A stretch of 64,000 bases of DNA, from assembly GCF_021130785.1 (NCBI RefSeq), contig NW_025778043.1, positions 1 through 64,000 on the forward strand, written 5' to 3'. This stretch comes from Homalodisca vitripennis (Eukaryota > Arthropoda > Insecta > Hemiptera > Cicadellidae). The position numbers and the translations under genes were made by a program. Below the pieces are notes generated by a model. The model was not told where the DNA came from and searched no databases. It was given only the letters and a program-made list of their open reading frames with translations. Shown in pieces: positions 56,170 to 64,000 of the stretch. Each line of letters opens with the position of its first letter. The stretch's first letter is position 1.

Positions 56170-57706
56170 TTAGGTTGTTTGTTCGATAGTGGGATTTATT
56201 ACTAAAAAAGGCTGCAGTTGAAGTGTTGAGGAATTAGGTGATGTAGTTGGAGTGTTTGTCCTGCTGATAACTGGTTCAAGGTCATTATTTTTACCCATAA
56301 CCTGGCAGTAGAAGTTAATATTTTGTGCAAAAAATTCTTCAGTACTTTGATTTATAGGTTTTATTTTTGCATGTAGGGGTGGTGTTTTACTGAGTTCAAA
56401 TTTTGGGTTTTCTGATTGATCTGTGCTGGATTTGCCAGTTAGAGTGCAGTGTTTCTTGCTGGATATCCGTGCACTTTTTGTGACCTGAAGGGAGACGCTG
56501 AAAAAATTCCTCTTATCACTTCTTTTAGAAGGCTGTTTCCTTTTATTAAATGGCATCTTGTCTACGGATCCAGTCATACTATGACTCAGTTTGTGTGTCA
56601 AAGATTGACTGTCTCTCTCAGTCAATTCATGGCTCAGTTTTTTGGTTGGAGTTTGTCTGTTTCTCCAGGTCATTTCGTAACCCAGTTTTTGTGTCAGAGT
56701 TTGGCTGTCTCTCTCGGTCAGTTCGTGGGTCAGTTTTTTGTGTCGGAGTTTTGACTGGTTCTCCCTGTCACACTGGGCGTCAGACTGTGTAAAAGTAGGG
56801 TTTTTATCTGGAATGTCATTATTAGTAGCATAAAGTCTGGTACTATTAAGAGCTGTCTTAGAAGCCTTTAGGAAACTCTTTAGATGTTCATGGGCCGTTC
56901 TGGCTTGTTCAGAAAGTTTTTCTGCAAGTTCTTCACAGTTTTCTGACATGTTGTTTAACAAATTGGATTTTAATTCAAGTTCTTTTTTGAGGTTTGTCAT
57001 GTTATTTGTAAGGTCGTATATTTGTTCCTTTAGTAAGATAAAGTTAGATTTTTTCTTGTTTTACTTGCTCTTCAAGTTGGCTATTTTGAGTAATGAGATT
57101 CAAGTTCTGTGAGGATAGGTTATTTATTTGATCACAGAACTGTGTTTTTTCTATTTCAGTTTGCTCAATCAGTTCTTGTTTATGATTTTGTTCAGCGTAT
57201 AGCTTATTTTTCAGAAAATCTATTTCTTCTTGTAATTTGATATTTTCAGCGGAGAGGTCGTGGGTTACTTCTTCTGCTGCTATTAGTTTGTCTTCCAGTT
57301 CTAGTTGATACTCAGATTTTCTCAGTTTTTCTTGATGAAGTTTTTCTTTAAGTATTTTATTTTCATATAACAGGGCATTTCCAACTTCTGCAGCGATAGA
57401 TAGAGACGTTTCATGGTCCAGATTATTAGTTTCAGAGAGGTCTTGAATTTTGGTTTCAAGCTCTTCTATGTTAATATTAGGAGATTCTGAGCTATGTTTA
57501 CACTTTTCACATATCCAAGATATGGTTTCTTCAGGGGTCAGGTTTTTTAGTTTTTTTTCCGGCCAATTTAGACATCGTGAGTGATACCACAAATTGCAGA
57601 GTCCAGAGCAGCGGATAGCTTGGTATTTCACTCCAATGTTACAGATGCCACAGGGGTACTTAGACATCGTAGGGTTTGTGATATATGTCAAACAGCTGCA
57701 GTACAC
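56170..57706 (-). pseudogene. LINE ORF1: PHD finger, coiled coil, repeat region
   Basis: From 57706, MSKYPCGICNIGV, CSGLCNLWYHSRC and WICEKCK form a PHD-type zinc finger (C4HC3). A long coiled coil follows with leucine heptads and many E/K/N residues (LLYENKILKEKLHQEKLRK). A frameshift at about 57040 leads into a second frame (57000-56170). It contains NNMSENCEELAEKLSEQA, then three or four copies of a roughly 20-residue repeat (KLTHELTERDSQTLTQKL), then a basic, Ser/Thr-rich tail ending IEQTT. ORF1 proteins of this group coat the RNA. The PHD finger may guide chromatin targeting, but that is inference. Confidence 0.85.
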
Positions 57707-57725
57707 AGTAGATAAGCTGGCTGGT

Positions 57726-57890
57726 GTAGTAGTGCTGACACTGAGTAATCTAATGTAATTTAATGTTCTTAGTTAAAAATTAATAAATAATAATAAATAA
57801 TAAAAAATTAATAAAAAAAATTGTTTCTATTAAAAATAAAAGTAATTCTTTAATGAATAAATATGTTGGCTGCAAAAAGTTAAGAGTCTA
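57726..57890. other. A/T-rich spacer between LINE and SINE head
   Basis: TAATAAATAATAAAAAATTA-type low-complexity DNA. On the minus strand it follows the tRNA-like block at 57894-57966, so it may be the SINE body and its A/T-rich tail. Confidence 0.5.
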
Positions 57891-57966
57891 GCTGGGAATT
57901 GACCTCGGATCCACTCACTCACTAAAGCCAGACTTTACCACTGAGCTAATCAGTTCTGAGATAAGA
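57891..57966 (-). mobile_element. tRNA-derived SINE head
   Basis: The minus strand reads TTAGCTCAGTGG (57949-57938), an RNA polymerase III A box, and GGTCAATTCCC (57904-57894), a B-box-like motif differing from GGTTCGANTCC. The spacing is that of a tRNA gene. The intervening arm does not make a convincing anticodon stem, so a SINE or decayed tRNA fits better than a working tRNA. Confidence 0.6.
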
Positions 57967-58815
57967 GTGGCCCACTAGCTGTAGTTCTGTTCCTGTCTGT
58001 CACTATTAAAACGTGTCTGTTTTAGACATGCAGTCACTGTTATTTCCAAGATGACAAATTATCAATTTCAATTTAAGTAATATATATATTAAACTTTAAA
58101 ACACAGGTAAAAACACATTTAACTGTTTTAGATTATTGCTGATTAAATAAAAATATGATTAGAATAATGAAAGTAATGTATTTCTCAAAGTATAGGTTAT
58201 ATGTTATATTCCTGTTGTAGTATAGTTATTTGAAAATGAAACTGGAATTTTATGTCTTTTATGATAGTCTAAATGGTCTGTTTTAACTTACTGTTTACAA
58301 AAAAAGGTTTCACTAAGTCTTTCAGTTAGTAACTTTCAGTTACTTTATTCATGTTAGGTTAAAAATAAAGACTCACCAGGATGTTTAAATTTTTGTTAAC
58401 AAAACACTGAATTAAACAAAACCTATTTTTTATTTAACAACTAGTCACTTTTAACTTTCACTTAAATTACAGTTGATATGTTACGAAATTGTATTTAATT
58501 TATAATACAACTCTAAAAACCAAGCTACCACACAGGATGTTAAACCAGCTTCCAAGCAGACGACTGCCTGCTTCTGTGCCTGGATTGTACCTGGTTAGAA
58601 CTTGTTTTGCCTCCTGCATTGATGCTAAATTATAAATACCTTTACTCTTACCATCGTTGTCAACCCTACTTTAACTAGTGTCAGGACAACTATAATCTCA
58701 GTTCTTAAATCAGGGTGTTAAACTGAACACCAAGTCAATCTGTAAATTACCTCACTAGATAAAAAAAATAATTAATTGGACCACTAGCCAAAGATAAGAA
58801 CAGGCTACAGGATTA
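57967..58815. other. Intergenic DNA, nothing recognised
   Basis: AT-rich DNA with short random frames only. Confidence 0.5.
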
Positions 58816-58819
58816 TAAA

Positions 58820-59760
58820 CTAAGCACACATGTAGCAACTCACTAGCTGATGCTTAATATAGCATTTTTTGATAACAAAGAGCCGGGTTCTTGGGCCTGG
58901 TAATTTCCTCTCAGCCATCCGGCTTATTGTGCACCCTCTTCCAGGTTTAAGCTGTGTCAAATGCCAGGCCTTTACAAACCATGAGATCTTCTGTACAGTG
59001 CTTATCTGCTCCAATACCTCTTCAGTATGCCTAAGAAACCAAGGGATTTTGAGTGTTTGCTCTGTAACACCGACATTCGAATATGACGTGCTCAGCTGTT
59101 TCATCAACCTCGCCATATTTACTGCACAGGGTTTCCTGAACATGAATGCCTGTTCTGTTCTGGAGGTTTCGGAATATCCAATGTTCTGTAAAAAAGTAAG
59201 CCATCTTACGGATCTTCATTCTACTCATTCTAAGGGCATCTGCTGCAATTTTTCTTGACGGCCATTGAAAAACCGCTTTGCTTGGACGTTTCCCTCAGTT
59301 CTTTCCTAATGTTTTTGGTGTTTGTAAGACACCCGCTTGGCAACCGATCTCTGTGTTAAGCTATAGGAAACCACACATTAGTTCATAACCAATAATAGGA
59401 TAACTGGCTACTAAGATAGCGCAACTATCTGCTCCATCATTACCTTAGATCCCTCTGTGTCCAGGCACCTAAAATAGTAGAATAACTTTATTGGTTTTGG
59501 CCTGTGATTTCATGGCCATTTGGCATTCCCACACTATCTTTTAGATGCAGCCATGGTTGGCCAAGGCCTGCAGAGTAGGCATGCTATCCGAGTAAGTGTA
59601 GATGGTTTTGTCTTTATGTCTACAACTACAGCTGGCTCTAGAGCTGGCTCCCCAGACATCTGCCTCTTGACCCCTCAGAGTCTCTGAGCCAAAGTTGGTA
59701 ATCAGCTGATTGCTGTCTGGTCTTTTAACACTACCAAGATTGAATTCTGTCAAACACAAT
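58820..59760 (-). mobile_element. LINE 3' end with RNase H (Jockey/I/R1 group)
   Basis: On the minus strand, IYTYSDSMPTLQALANHGCI (59541-59759) is an RNase H segment (TDSQAALKAL type) and WVPGHRGI near 59470 is its HRG motif. CSKYGEVDETAEHVIFEC near 59060-59130 is the C-x2-C...H...C knuckle that follows RNase H in these elements. Further C-terminal residues run to about 58820. Several frameshifts are present; the RT itself is missing. It is a different family from the LINE at 52938-57725, which lacks RNase H. Confidence 0.75.
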
Positions 59761-60840
59761 ATTTAATCTTAATTTTAATTTTGCTTTTATTTCGTGACTT
59801 TTTGTCATCAATTTCACAATCAATTTAGTGTACATTTATTGTTGCCAATCTTAGTTGTGTTGAGTGCCTCAGTATAATTGACACGTTAATATTGTTGTTG
59901 AATTGATTACCAAATAGGTCTGACGCTCGGTATGGGAGAGTTAGGGATGTTGTCATGTTGACCTTGAATCGCTTAGTGTACAGAGTACAACTGGGCTGAT
60001 ATGGCAACGGTAAACACTGTACTGTTTACTTGAACCTGGTTAACTACACTCCCTTCAGTTAGCTGTTGTGCAATCCATACAGCTGTGACTTTGTTTATTT
60101 GCAGAATCTGTTTTGACTAGAGCGACTTTTAAATAGTCTAAACCGGTTTTGACAACTTGGAAGAGTTTCGAAAAATATTCAACAATGTTGATTGTACGTT
60201 AAATTAGATAGATAAAGGTTTAGAAATGATGCAGAACATATCTTCAGCAGAGTTTTAAAAATAGCTTAGAAAGCTAATCGGATTAGAAGCCAAGTTTAAA
60301 ATCCTACTGTAATTAATGGTAACATCTAAAATATGAAATGTTTGTTAGAAGACATAATATACACTTTAAAGTATCTGTGTTTGTTAGGTGATACACTTTA
60401 TTTGATTTAAATGTTAATTTTTAAAATGCTTGTAGAATGTTAAATACCAAAGTATAAATAATATGATGTTAATCAACAATGTTATATAATTAGCAAACAC
60501 ACAGTTATTAGGCAATTTCTTGTTTATAATAATTTGTTGGTGCTGTTAACTAAATAAGATATAAATATTTAACAAGTGTTGGATTTTGGCAATGTAAATA
60601 TGTAAGTTTGCTCAAATATTTGTGATTTTAAGACATGATTTATTAAGAAGAATAACTTTATATAAAAGCTATGTGATTGTACTTTTGATGTAGCTCCAAT
60701 GTTTTCATCATTAAATTCACAGTGCTTAAACTTTTGAGTTCTATTTTGCCTTACATTCCAGTCTACTAAAGTAAAGATGGTTCAGTTCTGAATCTTGTAA
60801 TGGTAGAAATAAGTTTACTTGCAGACACAAATGTAGCCAT
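59761..60840. other. Intergenic DNA, nothing recognised
   Basis: No coding or transposon signature is seen in this stretch. Confidence 0.5.
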
Positions 60841-60847
60841 TGTGCCA

Positions 60848-61012
60848 ACCCCCCGGTAAGCAGAAGAGTCACTGATTCCACAATAGAGTACTTGTTACTT
60901 CCACAGACTCCTCAGGTGCAAACTCCCTGTGAAGGCAAAGAGTTACTGATTCCACAAGGAATAGTTTATTAAATCCACAGACCTCTCAGGTACCAACCTC
61001 CTGATAACATGA
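60848..61012. repeat. Three imperfect tandem repeats of about 72 bp
   Basis: CCAACCCCCCGGTAAGCAGAAGAGT..., CAAACTCCCTGTGAAGGCAAAGAGT... and CCAACCTCCTGATAACATGAAGAGT... each continue into AC(T)GATT, and the first two go on through CCACAGACTCCTCAGG and CCACAGACCTCTCAGG-like ends. The third is truncated. Confidence 0.75.
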
Positions 61013-61032
61013 AGAGTAACAGATTGTGTAAT

Positions 61033-61075
61033 CTATCTAGGAATAATAACTACTGTATCTTGTTATTCCTAGATA
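61033..61075. repeat. Inverted repeat TATCTAGGAATAA
   Basis: TATCTAGGAATAATA and its inverse TTATTCCTAGATA are separated by about 14 bp. It could fold as a hairpin; no terminator or element role is evident in this context. Confidence 0.75.
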
Positions 61076-62339
61076 CCGAGCTACACATAATTATAACACA
61101 TTATATGTGCACTATATGAACACACAGCCTGGTTTTACTTGAAATCGATAGAGTAATTTTTTCAAATCAATAAATTTATCATGAGCGAAGATAATTTTGC
61201 TGAAGATCAAAGTTGGAGGGTAGCAAAGGGGTTAAAAATACGTAACAGTAACTTTATTCAGAGATATGTTTATCGCCAACCGTCTAACCAACCGCCAGAC
61301 ACATAAATAACAGTTATTTCACCATCAGACAACTAGATAACGAAACAAAGTCGCCACTGAAGTTCTACATATAGCTAGCCTACGCTGGTTTAACATTTAT
61401 GTGTCTGTTAGTGTTGATGTCTCCCCGTTTCGATCTTCACCAAAACTAGCGTGGCTGACAATTCAAAAAGATTTTTTGGGCAAATTTCTATAGTTTTTTA
61501 GGAAAACTTGGTTGTGTGCTTATAAAATGCTAATTGGCTCTTGGCAAGTTTTGATTTAAAAGTGCAACAGGCATCCATTTTACTTGTGTCCTCCTAAGAA
61601 GTGCATTCACACAAGTTGGTATCACAGAGTTTATTTGATTCAATTACACATTTACATTAGCGAATTATACAGACAGTGTGCTTGCAAAGGCTTTTGCTTT
61701 CAACCTAAATATAAAAATTCAGATGTCACACTTACGAATTGAACTAGAAAAAATTCACAACTTTCAAAATCAGAATCTGTAATATTAGTAAAGTGATATA
61801 AGACAAACAAAACAAAAACTCGTCCTGGGTATGACGTTAAACTGCCTCTTCCTCTAGTCCTTTTCTTCGATCCAATCACTATGCACTTGTGCTGTAAGCG
61901 TCCCAGCTCTTATCTGAAAATACTAGCGAAATCAGCCCTGGTCAAAAGCATAAGCAAGCAGAGATGTCAGAGTTTCTGCTGCTATGTGTGAGCCTAAGTC
62001 ATCACCATTTTTCCCTTTTCGATTTAACAAGCTAACAACACCAGGCTCCAGAAGACGGGTAGAGTCCATTTCTTTCAAGGACCACAAGGTTTTCCTGTTC
62101 CTAGTGTTAAATTAAACAGTCCACTCTTAGGCTCCTGTATCTGTATTGGCTGGATATATCTATCCAGTACCTCCGTCCTTGATAGAAATTCCTTATCAGA
62201 CCTGTATAATCAGTTGTCCTCTCCTTTCCTGATAGGAAACTTCAGTACGCACACTACTTTTGGAGTACAGTTATCTGTTCTCTCCAGTGGGCAACGTAGT
62301 TGTCCTATTCAGCAATGTATCTAACTTAGTTGTACTAAA

Positions 62340-62592
62340 AAATTGCTCAACTAGAATTTGACACTACCGTTAATTGAGTAAGTGTCAGATGTTACGTTAA
62401 GCTCAAAGGCAATTATAACCTTAGACGTTTTTGTCCTTAAAATCATTGTTTCCACAAATTATATCTTGTGTCCTTCGTGGGAACTTAAATTTCATTGCCA
62501 AATTCTTGATCTGAATCTAAAAAAAATTTGGTACAGAAATAATTGCTCCATTGGAATTTGACACTGCCATTATTTGAGTAAGTGTCAAATGT
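62340..62592. repeat. Diverged 52-bp direct repeat pair
   Basis: 62340-62393 and 62540-62592 share TTGCTC, GAATTTGACACT and TTGAGTAAGTGTCA in the same order. The right copy is the coding end of the minus-strand frame described for 62485-62819. Confidence 0.7.
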
Positions 62593-62819
62593 GGGTGCGG
62601 AAGTGGTGAGGTCTTCATACCCAAACACATGTGCCAAGCCTGAGCGTCCGTCCATGAAGCACTCGCACAGCTCCTCACAATTTTCTCTCTTCTCAAGCGC
62701 TGTATTTTCATGCGCGCGCACCTGGGAACTGCCTGATCCAAATCTTGTCTTCCTTGGTAATTCCGATCAGGCTGAGATGATCTGGCAGATTTCTTTCTGA
62801 CTATCCTTACAACGCTCAT
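62485..62819 (-). other. Unrecognised minus-strand frames, one possible broken gene
   Basis: A frame from ATG at 62819 reads MSVVRIVRKKSARSSQPDRN and DLDQAVPRC. A second, overlapping frame reads ENTALEKRENCEELCECFMD, GLAHVFGYEDLTTSAPTF and ends at 62485. Joined by a frameshift near 62720 they would give about 110 residues. I do not recognise the family and the context is repetitive, so this may be a retrotransposon ORF1 remnant rather than a host gene. Confidence 0.3.
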
Positions 62820-62982
62820 TTTTCATTTCGCACTACTCTCACCTATCGGGAAAACTTCCCAAAATCTAGCTTCAACTAAACTATACTATTACTAAAACCT
62901 AAATTTCTTTCTTTATCCAAGTCAAGGTGGAACAGCATATGCCGAGGGCTGCATGATCAAGGGTGTTCTTGGTCGTTAATAT

Positions 62983-63545
62983 ATGAAATCTGGATACCTG
63001 GCGACCTCTAGGAAACAGCCTTCCTTAGATCTCCGCTACTCGTGGGAACATAATGTTAAAAATTATTTAAACAAACCAGAGAGCTCTAGCAGCATTCAAA
63101 AAGTGGTTGAAAATCCACAAAAAATAGAGGGAATGGTAAGGGGCTCTGACTCTAGCTGTCCTGAACAAACACTAAAGACAGGCGGACTTCCTAATAGAAG
63201 TCCTCAATCCCCCACCTCAGCCAGAGTCGATACATCTGAGGAAGACGCCATACTGGAGGGCGACCTGGACGGACCTGGACTGCAGTGTTACAGAGGCTTC
63301 ATGCACGAACGTCGGCTACAGTGTCACAGAGGCCTCAAACAAGGACCTGGACTACAGAGTTATAGAGCCTTCAAACACGGACGTAGACTGCAATGGTACA
63401 TAGGCTTCAGGTGGGCTACAGTGTCACTAGTACGGAGGCTAAGGTGTAATAGAGGCTTCGGGCATGGACGTGGGCTACAGTGTCACAGAGGCTTCAAACA
63501 TGGACGTGGACTACAGTGTTACATAGGCTTCACGCACGGACGATG
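62983..63545 (+). other. Open frame ending in a 12-residue repeat
   Basis: The frame from 62983 has 187 codons. The first 95 residues (NKPESSSSIQKVVENPQKIE, SPTSARVDTSEEDAILEGD) are hydrophilic and resemble the start of a retrotransposon gag/ORF1, without a decisive motif. The rest is the 36-bp minisatellite read as RGFKHGRGLQCH-type units. The repeat is open in other frames too, so translation here is not proof of a gene. Confidence 0.35.
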
Positions 63546-64000
63546 ACTGCAGTGTTACAGAGGCTTCATGCATGAACGTGGGCTACAGTGTCGCAGAGGC
63601 TTCAAACACGGACGTGGACTGCAGTGTTACAGAGGCTTCAGGCATGGACGTAGGCTACAGTGTTACAGAGGTTTCAAAACTGGGCCAAATTCTAACTTCT
63701 CCTGGAAGATATAGACCAATGTCGTTTAAGAGCAGTCTCTGCAAAGTACTTGAAAGGATGGTCAACGGACGTCTTCTTTGGTTTCTGGAGAAAAATAACC
63801 TTTCACGTCCTGGGTATGACGTTAAACTGCCTCTTCCCACCTAACCATTCCCTAATTTCTACTAAATCCCCCTCTAGGGTCTTATAAGTTCCCGTCGTCT
63901 ACAGTACAGTGTTACACAGGCTTAAACACGGATGTGGACTGCAGTGTTACAGAGGCTTCGGGTATGGACGTTGGTTACAGTGTCACTAGTACGGTGGCTA
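63265..64000. repeat. 36-bp minisatellite, interrupted, running off the window
   Basis: About 11 units of a 36-bp motif (GACGTGGGCTACAGTGTCAC then AGAGGCTTCAAACATG) cover 63265-63680. The array resumes at about 63900 and reaches the window end. All indels but a few keep multiples of three. Between the two parts lies a reverse transcriptase fragment and a 31-bp repeat. Confidence 0.92.
63684..63805 (+). pseudogene. Jockey-type reverse transcriptase fragment
   Basis: The + strand reads SPGRYRPMSFKSSLCKVLER and MVNGRLLWFLEKNNLS, matching RT region before the catalytic core (YRPISL..S..CK..ERMV..RL). Only about 40 residues remain. It sits inside the 36-bp minisatellite. Confidence 0.8.

Larger units (their letters stand above)
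52938..57725 (-). mobile_element. Nearly full-length CR1/Jockey-group LINE, antisense
   Basis: A minus-strand two-ORF retrotransposon of about 4.8 kb: ORF1 (57706-56170), ORF2 (about 56150-53306), a 3' UTR and a tail of GATTCAA repeats at 52938-52962. It has an AP-endonuclease and RT but no RNase H. Both ORFs are frameshifted. I cannot place it more finely than the CR1/Jockey/Daphne group from sequence alone. The 5' end is estimated. Confidence 0.88.
61823..63840. repeat. Two distant copies of a 31-bp direct repeat
   Basis: GTCCTGGGTATGACGTTAAA followed by CTGCCTCTTCC occurs at about 61823-61853 and 63808-63838. The copies lie about 2 kb apart in the same orientation. The second copy directly follows a reverse transcriptase fragment. 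It may be part of a dispersed element. Confidence 0.8.

Noticed and set aside
56449..56792. Two + strand frames over the LINE ORF1 repeat region
   Set aside because: Shadows of the ELTERDSQ repeats on the coding minus strand.
61610..61660. TTGGTATCACAGAG as an LTR primer-binding site
   Set aside because: It is only partly like an initiator-tRNA complement, and no LTR pair or polyprotein is visible nearby.

Overview
The window is a stretch of a large, AT-rich animal nuclear genome, almost certainly an insect or close arthropod. The evidence is spliced introns with GT-AG borders, a eukaryotic Hsp90-cochaperone gene, and a dense mix of mariner, pogo/Tigger, PIF/Harbinger, piggyBac-like and Sola-like DNA transposons, CR1/Jockey/RTE-type non-LTR retrotransposons and a tRNA-derived SINE. 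I cannot name the species. Nothing prokaryotic, plasmid-borne or CRISPR-like is present.

The only host gene I can support is a cyclophilin-40 (PPID) homologue on the + strand. Seven exons are visible (9372-9509, 18874-18980, 34226-34426, 37352-37468, 40483-40601, 48687-48813, 51022-51246) and the first coding exon is missing. The splice phases fit at every junction. The product is a cyclophilin domain followed by three TPR motifs and a stop at 51244-51246, with a long 3' UTR ending near an AATAAA at 52922. Introns run from 2.2 to 15.2 kb and are packed with mobile elements.

Layout. 1-9371: a 6.1-kb Sola-like element (707-6822) carrying a broken transposase, a 15-copy 162-bp satellite and an RTE-type LINE insertion, then a decayed LINE with a PHD finger. 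9510-18873 (intron): three DNA transposons nested inside one another, piggyBac-like (9615-17739) containing pogo (9931-16795) containing Harbinger (13218-16498); the Harbinger transposase reads intact and is interleaved with an antisense MADF gene. 18981-34225 (intron): a 38-bp minisatellite, LINE relics, a mariner (23967-28960) split by a large insertion, two older mariner relics and a small piggyBac-like element. 34427-48686: a tandem duplicate of part of an exon, a second small piggyBac-like element, a Tigger relic, LINE tails, and a 173-bp satellite array broken by a second Sola-like element (42910-45946) and a third small piggyBac-like element (46141-47923). 48814-57720: a LINE fragment close to the last splice acceptor, the terminal exon, the 3' UTR and a nearly full-length antisense LINE. 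57721-64000: a SINE head, a LINE end with RNase H, short repeats and a 36-bp coding minisatellite that runs off the window.

The striking feature is transposon biology rather than a new host pathway. Several DNA transposon families carry extra internal copies of their terminal motifs, in one case built into a satellite. Paralogous satellite units give exact empty sites for two insertions.
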